Positions 28,401 to 35,952 are shown, counted from the first letter of the stretch. The stretch: 46,446 nucleotides of DNA from Cyclobacteriaceae bacterium (GCA_020436125.1 JAGQYK010000003.1:86090-132535), one strand, 5' to 3'. Program-made: numbers and translations. Notes: generated by a model not told the origin, from the letters alone.

Positions 28401-29451
28401 CGGCAATGAAACCGCCTCCTCCAATAGTGATAGTACGGGTAGCTGCTAAAACAGAGCTTGCAGATGCTGTAGTATTAAAAAATATTCCATTGGCTCCACC
28501 ACTACTGCTTACTATAATATTTCCATTGTAGGAAGAGGTTCCGTTTGTTCCCAAACTTATTGATGTACTACTATTAGTGTTAGTAAGGTTAACTGTTAGG
28601 TTGCCAGTATAAGTTGCTGTGCTGCCATTCCCTTGTAAAATCCTATGATTGCTTTGTAAAGTTCCGGAACAATTGATGGTTACATTGCCTCCAAAGGAAA
28701 CATTGGTATTACTTCCCTCTGCTATTAAGTACGACCATGCATCAGTACCTCCTGATTTATTGGTAGAGATGGTTAGATTCGAGGCAAACGTTGTGGTCTG
28801 TCCGGAGTGATTATAGGCAAAATAAAATCGGTCGCTACCATTATTATTAAAAGTAGTAACTCCATTGAATTGATCGCGATTTCCGTTTCCAAGTAGAACA
28901 TACCCAGCCCCTAGATTAGTGATTATAGTGGTGTTATTGAATATGTTATTGCCTGTACTCGCATCATTGTTGCCATCTGTTTTTGATACGTTGACGGTGC
29001 CATTAAATGTTGAGCCATTGAAATATAGCCTTCCTGAAGATCCCGATAGGTTAGCATTAAAAACTGTTCCGCTAAACGTAGTGTTAAGTGGTGTGTTTAG
29101 AATAACCGATGCCGCTCCTCCACTATTTGAGATGGTTCCGGACGAGAATGAATTTGCTCCCGTAGTTGTCAGGTTGAAACCAAGTAGATCAATTGTGCCT
29201 GTGTATCCGTTAATGGTAATACCTGCCACATTGGGGGCAATATTTAAATTGCAATTTCCATTGCTACCACCTGCACCATTGAAAATAGCCTGATCTGCTG
29301 GCCCTGGTACTGAAGCCCCTCCCGAACCCCCAGAGGTAGCCGACCAATTTAGCGTACTATTCCATACCCCAGGAATAGTACCCACCCAATATCGCTGGGC
29401 CATAACTCCCCATGTAAGGAAAAGGAAAAGAAATGTAACTATTGCCTTCAT
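22459..29451 (-). CDS. Giant modular repeat surface protein secreted by T9SS
   Basis: The 2330-residue protein has a signal peptide ending VMAQ. After an N-terminal domain (about 20-140, with YWVGTIPGVWNSTLNW) come ten related beta-rich modules, marked by an (E/Q)KTGA-type motif and NIFNGVTTI, at residues about 156, 409, 659, 823, 1007, 1174, 1338, 1503, 1667 and 1852. Modules come in three lengths: about 250, 164-167 and 184. Non-repeat parts follow: residues 1960-2160, a fibronectin-like region (LPIELLEF to FSEIARVDL, about 2165-2259) and a T9SS sorting domain (VVYPNP, LPSGVYTIKSTNG, about 2264-2330). Composition is rich in Asn, Gly, Ser and Thr. The modules resemble beta-helical or filamentous adhesin repeats; an adhesive or surface-layer role is inferred. 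Its stop is 2 bp from the convergent NRDE gene. Confidence 0.9.
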   Translation of the reverse strand: MKAIVTFLFLFLTWGVMAQRYWVGTIPGVWNSTLNWSATSGGSGGASVPGPADQAIFNGAGGSNGNCNLNIAPNVAGITINGYTGTIDLLGFNLTTTGANSFSSGTISNSGGAASVILNTPLNTTFSGTVFNANLSGSSGRLYFNGSTFNGTVNVSKTDGNNDASTGNNIFNNTTIITNLGAGYVLLGNGNRDQFNGVTTFNNNGSDRFYFAYNHSGQTTTFASNLTISTNKSGGTDAWSYLIAEGSNTNVSFGGNVTINCSGTLQSNHRILQGNGSTATYTGNLTVNLTNTNSSTSISLGTNGTSSYNGNIIVSSSGGANGIFFNTTASASSVLAATRTITIGGGGFIAGTLGLYRFTQTGATTQTLNTLTGTANLTIGPSSQFGGNVVFSSPRLFLNGFSVAGTANLQKTGASDDAGTGGNIFNGVTTITNSGSGYLMTGNGNSDQFNALTTFNNTGSHRIYFGHNHSAQTTTFASDAILNSSKSGAGDNWSYLVAEGSDTHISFGGNVTINCGGAIRSDHRFLNGNGSSATYAGLVTINMTNTDASTAITMGQNGTSTYNANIVVSNANTSGITFNASSSATSTLNGSISIGSGYSSGSLDLYRFNQVGASANNITLTGNSDLRIGPDTEFDGAATFKAPQVYLNGCVFQSVADIEKTGATNDAGTGGNTFNGVTLLTNSGSGELRTGSTNPDIFNSNLTVNNTGSSLIQLAYNSAGNQFNGDVTLNSTSGSGIRFSDAGGGSSTMSAGSTINIGGSGFIAGDLYIEGLTQLGTTAMVLNLSPSSSSLRIGPGSTFGGDVSFSAPSLYLNGATFNGTAYLEKNGSTGDTGSGNNTFASTTTIVNNGTGVLRTNGGNTFNGTTTITNNANSDILLELNSGSTYNGDVTLTNNGTSNIRVAYGGATAFNGNIVVNSTNGNGIYFCENVGTATLADTKTITIGGSGFSSGNLILDQFTQIGTTAQILTLTGTARLRIGNGSTFNGTVSFIAPQLELNGCTYNGLTYLEKNGATNNNSTGANIFNGPGTTLVNSGSGYLLLGNTNPDIFNSPLTITNSGSDWLYLAHNSAGNQFNNNITFNNTGSANGILFSNAGGGSSTLGAASVLSIGGSGFNTGQLRLQRMTQAVGGTPQNLTLTGAALLQLGPTTTFEGDVTFTSPRLLLNGTTFNGAAQLEKTGTTNDDGIGGNIFNGVTILTNSGDSYLLTGNTNPDIFNSTLAVVNSGASTIRLANNSAGNQFNGNIELNSTFGGGIYFCNSGNGTATLAATRTISVGGFGVISGDVRLHRFTQVGATPQTLNLTGIATLTLGPASTFGGNVNFTAPRLLLNGTTFNGTATLEKNGANSDAGSGGNIFNSTTSITNSGSGYLMTANTSPDIFNGNLTVSNTGSNVIHLAYNTSGNQFNGDITFNSTLGSSGIYFAATNNGDATLANGASLLVGGLGYSSGELRLRRFTQIGTAPQTLLLTGTALLRIGPVSQFNGNLDFRAPEIALDGATYNGTSYLEKTGATNDDSSGGNIFNGPTTIANSGTGWIRSGLSVLDTFNGDLTLTNTGSSTIRMADNTPGTVFNGNIIINSTFGGGIYFSSSANGTSTLAAGRTISVGGTGFSDGDLRLHRFTQLGGSAQNLALTGVAVLRVGPSTTFNGNVNFSAPQLYLDGATYNGTATLQKTGAGSNQGSGNNVFASTTNITNSGAGVLRTNGNNTFNGSTTITNSGSADILLELNSGSTYNGNVIFTNTGTSYIRPAYNGITSFNGNITVNSTNGTGIYFSENSSGSSTLANTRTISVGGTGFNNGELRLERFTQTGATAQNISLTGNATFRLNNTTTWNGALTVVAPRIFLQNSVFNGAASFTKTDNNTDSNYGGNTFNGVTTFVNSAAGTFRLANNASDNFVGNVTFNQIAGNIQPAYNQPSDFRGNVTVNGASPITFAANNGTVVFTGSNAQTINRSGAAVPIFRRLQMNKASNTVTLNTSASVTLGATFTSGILNSDAINILSFADNATSTGGSNTSHIDGPVAKVGNDAFTFPTGDNGIFRTIAISAPSNTSHTFIAEYFHTPQAFGDASTYDPSFYSVSSCEFWTLDRTPAVGGSNVSVTLSWNSADCTGTYIGDPSTLRVTRWNGSSWVNHGNGGTTGNAATGTILSSGVVTAFSPFTLASTSSANPLPIELLEFVATPLGNSIELNWTTLSELNNDYFTVERSTTGTEFEEIGTVKGAGTTLARKNYRYLDEYPTDGISYYRLKQTDFDGTISFSEIARVDLSAPAQIVVYPNPIARSTTATLNYRGSFALFNSMGQMVLMVENSNELDTRGLPSGVYTIKSTNGSFSRLVIE
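23572..28986 (-). repeat. Ten-module protein repeat region in the T9SS gene
   Basis: Module starts (residues) are 156, 409, 659, 823, 1007, 1174, 1338, 1503, 1667 and 1852, giving spacings of 253, 250, 164, 184, 167, 164, 165, 164 and 185. Types are A A B C B B B B C then a shorter terminal module. A modules carry an extra FGGNVTINC block; C modules carry DILLELNSGSTYNG. The internal homology is at protein level with drifted DNA, so these are old duplications. Confidence 0.85.
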
Positions 29452-29753
29452 ATATCGCTCAAATAAGACCTAAAATCTAAATAAACCTTAAAAGTAAGGT
29501 TAATCCTTGATTTCTCCGACTTGTAACTTTAATGTGAAAATTTGATTTTTTTATTTGGCTTCTGGTTAGAGTTTGGCCGTTTTATGCACTAAAAACCTGT
29601 TTAGGTATCCACCAATTGGCCTCTTCCATTTAAACTGGTAACAATTGGGCTTTTTTTACGTCTAAAGACCAATAGCTTTTGCTGTTGAGAATGATGAAAA
29701 CTTCCTTCTTTTTACACACTTTTGATAATTATCTCCTGAATACTTAGCCTGAA
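29452..29753. other. 302-bp divergent intergenic region
   Basis: This gap separates the T9SS gene (minus) from the ABC ATPase gene (plus) and is the longest gene-free stretch in the window. It is AT-rich and contains one perfect inverted repeat at 29484-29501 and a repeated CAATTGG heptamer (near 29613 and 29644). I found no open frame of note and no confident -7/-33 promoter pair for either gene. Confidence 0.6.
29484..29501. repeat. Perfect inverted repeat in the leader of the T9SS gene
   Basis: AACCTTA and TAAGGTT (7 bp) are separated by 4 bp, 33-50 bp upstream of the T9SS gene ATG. It could be an operator or an mRNA hairpin at the 5' end of the giant transcript. Confidence 0.35.
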
Positions 29754-30473
29754 ATGACCAAAATAATTGAGACAACGAATATTTCTCGTATCTATAAAAT
29801 GGGAAACAATACTGTGCGTGCCTTGCAGGATGTCTCTATCACTATCAATAAAGGTGAGTATGTCGCCTTTATGGGGCCATCAGGATCGGGGAAGTCAACA
29901 CTTATGAACATTGTGGGATGCCTGGATACACCCACCGGAGGATCGTATATACTCAATGGGCAGCAGGTGAGTGATATGACAGAAAATGAGTTGGCTGAAA
30001 TAAGAAATAAGGAAATCGGTTTTGTATTTCAAACATTTAATCTCTTGCCAAGAGCTTCCGCTCTTGAAAATGTTGCTCTTCCGTTGGTATATGCTGGTTA
30101 TGGTCGCTATGATAGAGAAGAGAAAGCGATGGAAGCTTTGGAAAGCGTAAATCTTGCTGATCGGTATCATCATAAACCCAATGAATTATCCGGAGGTCAA
30201 AGACAAAGAGTAGCGATTGCTCGTGCTCTGGTTAATAACCCTTCGATTATTTTGGCGGATGAGCCTACAGGTAATTTGGATTCTAAAACATCATATGATA
30301 TCATGGCCTTGTTTCAAGAGCTGCATGACAAAGGCAATACCATTATAATGGTGACCCATGAAGACGACATCGCTCATTATGCACATCGCATTATAAGACT
30401 AAAGGATGGACTGGTAGAGTGGGACAAGAAGAATGATAACGTTACCAGAAGTACCCCTGCTGTAGCTGTTTGA
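29754..30473 (+). CDS. ABC transporter ATP-binding protein, MacB/LolD type
   Basis: The 239-residue protein is a complete ABC ATPase: Walker [10 protein letters not shown] (41-49), Q-loop Gln93, signature LSGGQ (145-149), Walker B IILADE (165-170) and H-loop His202. The [10 protein letters not shown] block after Walker B and the general sequence match the MacB/LolD/FtsE-like class that powers lipoprotein release or macrolide/peptide export. Such ATPases normally sit beside a permease, but none is adjacent: the next gene is a cobalamin adenosyltransferase. The partner is probably encoded elsewhere. Confidence 0.9.
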   Translation: MTKIIETTNISRIYKMGNNTVRALQDVSITINKGEYVAFMGPSGSGKSTLMNIVGCLDTPTGGSYILNGQQVSDMTENELAEIRNKEIGFVFQTFNLLPRASALENVALPLVYAGYGRYDREEKAMEALESVNLADRYHHKPNELSGGQRQRVAIARALVNNPSIILADEPTGNLDSKTSYDIMALFQELHDKGNTIIMVTHEDDIAHYAHRIIRLKDGLVEWDKKNDNVTRSTPAVAV

Positions 30474-30553
30474 TTTTCTTCCAAAGAACTAAATTGGGTT
30501 AGGGGCATTCGTCCTTAACTACGACCTTTAACCTGCCAAACGAAAAAATACTT

Positions 30554-31102
30554 ATGAAAATTTATACCAAAACAGGAGATAAAGGGGATACTGCTTTATT
30601 TGGTGGTAAGCGTATTTCAAAAGGGGAATTGCGTATCGAATGTTATGGAACGGTGGATGAACTTAACTCCTATGTAGGATTATTGCGCGATCAGGACGTG
30701 AATAAAAAAAGGAAGGAAGTTCTTGTTGAAATTCAGGATCGTTTGTTTACAGCGGGATCTATTCTGGCCACAGAACCGGGCAATACAAAAGTGAAAGTGC
30801 CTGCGCTGTCGGAGAAAGATATCAATTATTTGGAACAACAAATCGATGCTATGGAAGCAGATTTGTTACCCATGAAGTCTTTTGTACTTCCAGGTGGGCA
30901 TCCCTCGGTTTCATTTGGTCATATCACCAGAACGGTTTGCAGAAGGGCCGAACGCATTACAATCAGATTGAATCAGGCAGAGGAGGTGGATCCACTTGTA
31001 ATTACTTATCTCAATAGATTATCAGATTACTTTTTTGTGCTGTGTAGAAAGATGACGAAAGAATTAAACGCAGAAGAAACTCCCTGGCAAGCAAGGATGT
31101 AA
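30554..31102 (+). CDS. PduO-type cob(I)alamin adenosyltransferase
   Basis: The 182-residue protein begins MKIYTKTGDKGDTALFGG, the ATP-binding signature of PduO-type adenosyltransferases, followed by the YGTVDELNSYVGLLRD block. CRRAERI near residues 134-140 and the C-terminal LNRLSDYFFVLCRKM are also conserved. It transfers the adenosyl group of ATP to cob(I)alamin, making adenosylcobalamin for mutases or class II ribonucleotide reductase. No other cobalamin gene is nearby. The stop lies 5 bp from the convergent SH3-like gene. Confidence 0.95.
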   Translation: MKIYTKTGDKGDTALFGGKRISKGELRIECYGTVDELNSYVGLLRDQDVNKKRKEVLVEIQDRLFTAGSILATEPGNTKVKVPALSEKDINYLEQQIDAMEADLLPMKSFVLPGGHPSVSFGHITRTVCRRAERITIRLNQAEEVDPLVITYLNRLSDYFFVLCRKMTKELNAEETPWQARM

Positions 31103-31107
31103 TAATG

Positions 31108-31875
31108 TTAAGCTCCGTGAGAATTATGTGCAACCAGCGGTTGCCCTTCCTCATCAATTATTTGTAACCAACCCTTATACTTCTTAAGTATATTTTCTTC
31201 TTTTGATTTGGTTGGGTCATATGGGTTTTTGTACTGAACCACCTTTACTTTACAAAACGAGCCTTCACAAATACCAATGGTAGTTATTTCTGAGTAAAGT
31301 TCATCGGCTGTTTCAATAATGGGAGCGTCCATATAAGGACTCATCCTTACAGCAGCAATTTTTTCTGTTGGATGTATCATGTTTCCTTTTGCTTCTCCAT
31401 AAAATGCCATCCACGAAGTGAGGACAAATCCTTTACTTTTGATTTCTTCTGTCGATATCCATCCTCGGTACCCATCAAAGAATACGCGAACATATCCATC
31501 CTGTTGACGATCAAAGGTTAAATGGTACCGGTCATCTGATGTTTCAAAATAATTATCAATGGATAAAAGTTGAGGGCGGATGCTGGCGCCAGTAATAGTT
31601 GACGATAGTAATGTATCAATGTCTCCGGTTGAACCGGAAGAACTGAGTGGGGGACCGGGTAAAATTTTCCCCTTAAATTCCCCATTAGGAACCTCATAAA
31701 ATGTAAATCCGTCTTCAGGCAAAAAAATAATTCTTTCGAAGGGAAGAATTTTTTTTAGGGAATCACCGGGAGCTAAAAACCCGCCTTGATCTTGCTGAGC
31801 AGCAGCAGGGGCGATTGCACATAAAAGCAACCCATAAAATGCACGCTGAAATCGGTAAGACATAAGTAAATTCAA
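31108..31875 (-). CDS. Secreted protein with two SH3-like domains, unknown function
   Basis: The 255-residue protein has a signal peptide ending in APAAAQ. Two beta-rich segments (about 50-155 and 175-250) have the SH3-like layout: each ends in a GYRGWIS / YKGWLQI motif typical of the last strands of bacterial SH3 domains, and the second has the VRMSPYMDAPII opening. Bacterial SH3 domains often bind cell wall or peptides. A shorter protein of the same design is encoded at 41274. The first methionine is used; Met5 (MSYRF) is an alternative. No neighbour explains its function. Confidence 0.7.
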   Translation of the reverse strand: MNLLMSYRFQRAFYGLLLCAIAPAAAQQDQGGFLAPGDSLKKILPFERIIFLPEDGFTFYEVPNGEFKGKILPGPPLSSSGSTGDIDTLLSSTITGASIRPQLLSIDNYFETSDDRYHLTFDRQQDGYVRVFFDGYRGWISTEEIKSKGFVLTSWMAFYGEAKGNMIHPTEKIAAVRMSPYMDAPIIETADELYSEITTIGICEGSFCKVKVVQYKNPYDPTKSKEENILKKYKGWLQIIDEEGQPLVAHNSHGA

Positions 31876-31948
31876 AAATGACAGGTAAACTTATATATAG
31901 TGAGGAACAACAAATGTGCCTTAATCGTTAAAAAGTTATTCAATTTCT

Positions 31949-31964
31949 CCTAACGTTTGTTAGG
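31949..31964. promoter_or_regulatory. Palindrome upstream of ilvE, possible operator
   Basis: CCTAAC and GTTAGG form a perfect 6-bp inverted repeat around the four bases GTTT, about 56-71 bp before the ilvE ATG and just upstream of a TATCTTG -7-like box. The position would suit a repressor or activator overlapping the -33 region. Confidence 0.4.
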
Positions 31965-31984
31965 TGTGTTTTATCATAAAAAAG

Positions 31985-31991
31985 TATCTTG
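31985..31991 (+). promoter_or_regulatory. Candidate -7 box for ilvE
   Basis: TATCTTG resembles TAnnTTTG with one T fewer and lies 28 bp before the ilvE ATG, implying a leader of about 20 nt. The longer context AAGTATCTTGC recurs exactly before rnhB (21070-21079). Confidence 0.35.
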
Positions 31992-32019
31992 CAAACGTTC
32001 AATACTAAGCACATAAAAA

Positions 32020-33084
32020 ATGGTAGATCTAGATAAAATAACCATCAAGAAGACTGAAAAAACGAGGATAAGCGAGGTTGATTTTGATAATATTCCCTTT
32101 GGGAAGGTGTATTCAGATCATATGTTCCTTGCTGACTTCAAAGGTGGGCAATGGAGTAACTTTAGGGTGGTGCCTTATGGGTATATGCCAATTAGTCCGG
32201 CAACGCCTGCCATTCATTATGGTCAATCCATTTTTGAGGGTTTGAAGGCTTATAAAAATGATAAAAATGAAGCGTTGGTTTTTCGCCCTTTAGCCAATTG
32301 GGAAAGGATGAATGTTTCTGCCGTACGCATGTGTATGCCAATGATACCTGAAGAATTATTTATGGAGGGTATGAATGCTTTATTGGAATTAGATAGAGAA
32401 TGGATTCCTACTGCCCCCGGAAGCTCTTTATACATTAGGCCATTTATGTTTGCGGCTGATGAATATATTGGAATTCGCCCTTCGGACAATTTCACATTTA
32501 TGATTATCACTTGCCCGGTAGGAGCATACTATTCTACACCTGTAAAGGTGAGAATTGAAACACACTATACCCGTGCGGTAGAGGGAGGTACAGGATTTGC
32601 CAAGGCGGGAGGAAATTATGCTGGTGCTTTATACCCCGCAAAACTTGCACAGGAAGAAGGCTATCATCAGTTGATTTGGACAGACGGAAAAGAACACAAA
32701 TACATTGAAGAGTCAGGCACCATGAATGTGATGTTTGTAATTGATGATACGTTGGTAACGCCTTCCATCGGAGATTCCATTCTAAAAGGAATAACAAGGG
32801 ATAGTGTATTAACGCTTGCCCGCCAGTGGGGAATGAAAGTAGAAGAGCGTAGAGTATCCGTTGAAGAATTAATAGATGCATTGAAAAATGACAGGGTGAA
32901 GGAGGCCTTCGGAGCAGGAACAGCGGCAACTATTGCACAAATTGAATTAATTGGCTACGAAGGAGAGGATTATTACTTGCCACCGGTTGAAGGAAGAGAA
33001 TTTTCCAATAAGGTTTTCAAGGAGCTTGACGCGATGAAGCGTGGGCTTTCTGAAGATCCATTTAATTGGATTTATAAAATCTAA
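32020..33084 (+). CDS. ilvE: Branched-chain amino-acid aminotransferase
   Basis: The 354-residue length and sequence fit the long (eukaryote-like) BCAT class, fold type IV. HYGQSIFEGLKAYKN (66-80) and RPLANWERMN are N-terminal signatures. GGTGFAKAGGNYAGAL contains the expected PLP lysine (Lys195). YIEESGTMNVMFV and the GITRDSVL block complete the PLP-binding site. It interconverts Val, Leu and Ile with their 2-oxo acids using glutamate. The gene stands apart from other ilv/leu genes. A palindrome and a TATCTTG box lie upstream. Confidence 0.95.
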   Translation: MVDLDKITIKKTEKTRISEVDFDNIPFGKVYSDHMFLADFKGGQWSNFRVVPYGYMPISPATPAIHYGQSIFEGLKAYKNDKNEALVFRPLANWERMNVSAVRMCMPMIPEELFMEGMNALLELDREWIPTAPGSSLYIRPFMFAADEYIGIRPSDNFTFMIITCPVGAYYSTPVKVRIETHYTRAVEGGTGFAKAGGNYAGALYPAKLAQEEGYHQLIWTDGKEHKYIEESGTMNVMFVIDDTLVTPSIGDSILKGITRDSVLTLARQWGMKVEERRVSVEELIDALKNDRVKEAFGAGTAATIAQIELIGYEGEDYYLPPVEGREFSNKVFKELDAMKRGLSEDPFNWIYKI

Positions 33085-33136
33085 TTGTCAGGTTGTCGTT
33101 CATCCTATAATCCATAGTTACGGATTATATTTAAGG

Positions 33137-33628
33137 GTGAAATTCATTTTCATTGGGATAATATTTATTCTGGGGTGGGGTAGTTTATCTGCTCAACCCC
33201 AACTTGCTCTATTAAAGAAGGACCATGTCGTTAACCGATTTAAAGAGGGAGAGTATATCCGATTTCAAAGGAAGGGAAGTAATGAATTTATCAGAGCAGT
33301 AATTACCGGAATTCATCCTGGGTATTTCATGCTCGGAGAAGATACAATTTATCATTATCAGGTAGACAGGGTTGATGTAAAGAATAAATCAATACAAGGT
33401 TTCAAAGTGGCTTCAATTGGAAAGGCGTTGATATTAGCAGGTGTCTCTTTGGTCGCAATTGATGTATTTAATACGCTGGTCATTCGGGACACATCCTATG
33501 AAATGGAGAAGGGAGTGGCTACTGCTTCGGTAGGTATGGTGATTGCGGGTGGATTGCTGCAGATATTTAATAATAACTACTTTAAAATAGGGAGGAAGAG
33601 AAAACTGGCCAGTCTCAATCTCAGATAA
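33137..33628 (+). CDS. Small secreted or membrane protein of unknown function
   Basis: A GTG at 33137 begins a 163-residue protein with a signal peptide (KFIFIGIIFILGWGSLSAQ). A soluble stretch follows (FKEGEYIRFQRKGSNEFIRAVITGI, beta-rich), and then two hydrophobic segments (about 95-113 and 130-144) and a basic tail. The reading frame itself extends back to 33041 inside ilvE, but that extension reads through ilvE coding sequence in another frame and puts extra residues before an otherwise perfect signal peptide, so the GTG is chosen. I recognise no family. It lies between ilvE and prfB on the same strand. Confidence 0.6.
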   Translation: MKFIFIGIIFILGWGSLSAQPQLALLKKDHVVNRFKEGEYIRFQRKGSNEFIRAVITGIHPGYFMLGEDTIYHYQVDRVDVKNKSIQGFKVASIGKALILAGVSLVAIDVFNTLVIRDTSYEMEKGVATASVGMVIAGGLLQIFNNNYFKIGRKRKLASLNLR

Positions 33629-33653
33629 CCCGATGTCAACTGACCTAATTCAT

Positions 33654-33661
33654 TATCTTTG
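33654..33661 (+). promoter_or_regulatory. Candidate -7 box for prfB
   Basis: TATCTTTG matches the TAnnTTTG consensus exactly and ends 14 bp before the prfB ATG. That would give a very short leader of about 8 nt. No convincing -33 TTG was identified. Confidence 0.4.
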
Positions 33662-33675
33662 AAAAAATTTGAACT

Positions 33676-34774
33676 ATGACTATAGAACAGTTGAAAGACT
33701 GTAAGGCCCGCATAACGGCCTTGAGGAGGTATCTTTGACTACGATCGTAAGATTGCAGAGATAAAAGACGAAGAGTTAATCACCCACCAGGCAGATTTCT
33801 GGAACAACCCTAAAGAAGCAGAGGTGTTGCTGAGAAGCATACGCTCAAAAAAGCTCTGGACGGATGAATTTGCAGAAGTAAATAAGCAATTTGAGGACCT
33901 TGAGGTTCTAAACGAGTTTCATGAAGCAGGGGAGGTAACGGAAGAAGAGCTCGACAAGGAATACACCAAAGTATTTGAAGCTATCGAAGATCTTGAGTTT
34001 AAGCGAATGCTGAACAAAGAGGAGGATCAGCTGAGTGCAATGATTGAGATCAACCCGGGTGCTGGCGGAACAGAGAGTATGGATTGGGCTGATATTCTTA
34101 ACCGCATGTATATCATGTGGGCTGAGAAATCGGGATATGGGGTAAAGCAGGTGAGTTACCAATCTGGTGAAGTAGCCGGTATTAAATCTGCCACACTGGA
34201 AGTGGATGGCCCTTTTGCATATGGCAAATTAAAATCCGAACTCGGAGTACATCGTCTGGTGCGCATTTCACCTTTTGATTCCAATCAAAGAAGACATACT
34301 TCATTTGCATCGGTGTTTGTTTATCCTGTTGTGGATGATACCATCAATATAGAAATCAATCCAGCCGATATCGAATTGCACACTTCCCGCTCTGGAGGTG
34401 CTGGAGGTCAGAATGTGAACAAGGTGGAAACCAAAGTGCAGTTAACACACAAGCCTACTGGTATTGTGATTGTTTGCCAAGTGGAGAGGTCGCAGCATGC
34501 CAATAGGGAAAAGGCGATGCAAATGTTGAAGTCACGTTTGTACCAGTTAGAAATTGACAAACGAAATTCTGAACGCGACAAGGTGGAGGCTGGAAAAATG
34601 AAAATAGACTTTGGCTCTCAGATCAGAAATTATGTGCTCCACCCTTATAAATTGGTGAAAGATGCCCGTACAGGTGTTGAGCGCCATGATGCGCAAAATG
34701 TATTAGATGGTGATCTGGATGAATTCATTAAGGCCTATTTATTAGGCGCACAGGATACTTCGCCAAAGCAATGA
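33676..34774 (+). CDS. prfB: Peptide chain release factor 2, with programmed +1 frameshift
   Basis: Translation starts at ATG 33676 and runs 20 codons to an in-frame TGA at 33736-33738. The site reads AGGAGG, TAT, CTT, TGA, C: an internal Shine-Dalgarno sequence and CTT slip codon before the stop, as in most bacterial prfB genes. Skipping one base (33736) moves into the long frame starting GAC at 33737, giving 365 residues by join(33676..33735, 33737..34774). The codon-recognition motif SPF is at 198-200 and the catalytic GGQ at 243-245, close to E. coli RF2 positions. RF2 releases peptides at UGA and UAA. Low RF2 leaves the TGA unread for longer and favours the shift, so the protein controls its own level. 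The gene overlaps the MFS gene by 4 bp. Confidence 0.97.
33724..33739 (+). promoter_or_regulatory. prfB: Programmed +1 ribosomal frameshift site in prfB
   Basis: AGGAGG (33724-33729) acts as an internal Shine-Dalgarno sequence. It is followed by TAT, the slippery CTT (33733-33735), TGA (33736-33738) and C (33739). The spacing of three bases between the SD and CTT is the one known to promote the shift, and TGA followed by C is a weak termination context. Confidence 0.95.
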
Positions 34775-35952
34775 ATGGAATTGAGGTAAGGAAAAGTACA
34801 TACTCCTTTCAATTCTGGTTATTGTGCACAAGTTCGTTGATGTTCTTTGCGAGCTTCAACATGATCATTCCTGAATTACCCTCTTACCTTACCAGTCTTG
34901 GAGGCGCAGAATATAAAGGATTAATTATTTCTTTATTCACCATCACAGCCATGCTGTCCCGCCCTTTTAGCGGCAAATTGGCTGATAGCGTGGGAAGAGT
35001 CCCCATTATGATGGTAGGTTCTACGGTATGCTTTATATGTAGTGCCTTTTATCCAGTACTTACTGGTGTACTTGGTTTTTTCTTATTGCGATTTGTTCAC
35101 GGATTCTCAACCGGATTTACACCCACAGGTCAAACAGCTTACCTGTCGGATATAGTGCCGGCCAACAAAAGGGGAGAGGCCATGGGTTTTTTAGGTACAG
35201 CAGGAACAATTGGGATGGCTGGAGGACCCGCGTTAGGAGGAACCATTACCAATCAAATATCGCTGGATGCCATGTTTTATTGTTCGTCTTTTTTTGCTTT
35301 AAGTTCAATCTTAATCCTTATTGGGATCAAAGAAACGCTTCCAATAAAAAAGAAATTCTCTCCATCCATGCTCAAAGTAAGCAAGGATGATCTCTTTGAG
35401 CCTAAAGTATTGATGCCCTGTTTGGTCATGGGGCTTTGTGCTTTTTCATTTGGAACCGTTTATACAGTCATTCCTGACTTTGGAGAATTTGTGGGTATTC
35501 AGAACAAAGGGTTGCTGTTTACCTATTTCACTTTAGCTTCTTTGCTAGTTCGATTTATTGGAGGTAAAGCTTCTGATGTGTATGGACGTGCGCAGGTATT
35601 GAAATTTTCTACGATTTTAATTACTTCGGCTATGCTCATTATTGGAACAGCAGAATCTGGGCTTGCTTTATCAGTAGGTGTTTTTGTATATGGGCTAGGA
35701 CATGGGATTACTGCACCAACGTTACTCGCATGGGCATCTGATTTAAGCGATGATAATAAGAGAGGGAGAGGACTGGCCTCATTATACATTTTTATGGAGA
35801 TTGGAATTGGAGTGGGAGCTTTTGTATCCGGGCTTATGTATGGCAATGATGCCTCCAATTTCATAACAACGTTTTTCGTTTGTGCATTATTAAGCGGAAC
35901 AGCGTTTGTATATTTAATGACAAGAAGGACTCCTCTAAGTGTTCATTCCTAA
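34771..35952 (+). CDS. Major facilitator superfamily transporter
   Basis: The 393-residue protein has twelve predicted spans in two halves. The loop between spans 2 and 3 carries [13 protein letters not shown] (about 70-82), the MFS motif A (GxLaDrxGrkp). [38 protein letters not shown] continues as in drug and sugar-efflux MFS members. Substrate cannot be inferred. It starts within the prfB stop codon (ATGA), which would tie its translation to RF2, and is followed after 8 bp by the YhhN gene. Confidence 0.9.
   Translation: MNGIEVRKSTYSFQFWLLCTSSLMFFASFNMIIPELPSYLTSLGGAEYKGLIISLFTITAMLSRPFSGKLADSVGRVPIMMVGSTVCFICSAFYPVLTGVLGFFLLRFVHGFSTGFTPTGQTAYLSDIVPANKRGEAMGFLGTAGTIGMAGGPALGGTITNQISLDAMFYCSSFFALSSILILIGIKETLPIKKKFSPSMLKVSKDDLFEPKVLMPCLVMGLCAFSFGTVYTVIPDFGEFVGIQNKGLLFTYFTLASLLVRFIGGKASDVYGRAQVLKFSTILITSAMLIIGTAESGLALSVGVFVYGLGHGITAPTLLAWASDLSDDNKRGRGLASLYIFMEIGIGVGAFVSGLMYGNDASNFITTFFVCALLSGTAFVYLMTRRTPLSVHS

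Noticed and set aside
23572-28986. CRISPR-like or satellite DNA suggested by the periodic sequence
   Set aside because: The period is about 500-750 bp, the DNA copies have drifted, and the frame is open throughout with conserved protein motifs.
22877-29293. Many plus-strand reading frames inside the giant T9SS gene
   Set aside because: They are low-complexity antisense shadows of the Asn/Thr/Gly-rich repeats and show no domain features.
33041-33136. Upstream extension of the small secreted protein into ilvE
   Set aside because: It reads ilvE sequence in another frame and would bury the clear signal peptide that begins at the GTG 33137.
33824-34774. prfB read as a gene starting at the GTG at 33824
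   Set aside because: The in-frame continuation upstream reaches a canonical +1 frameshift site and a proper ATG at 33676, and RF2 needs those N-terminal residues. It is also not a pseudogene, since the TGA lies in the programmed site.
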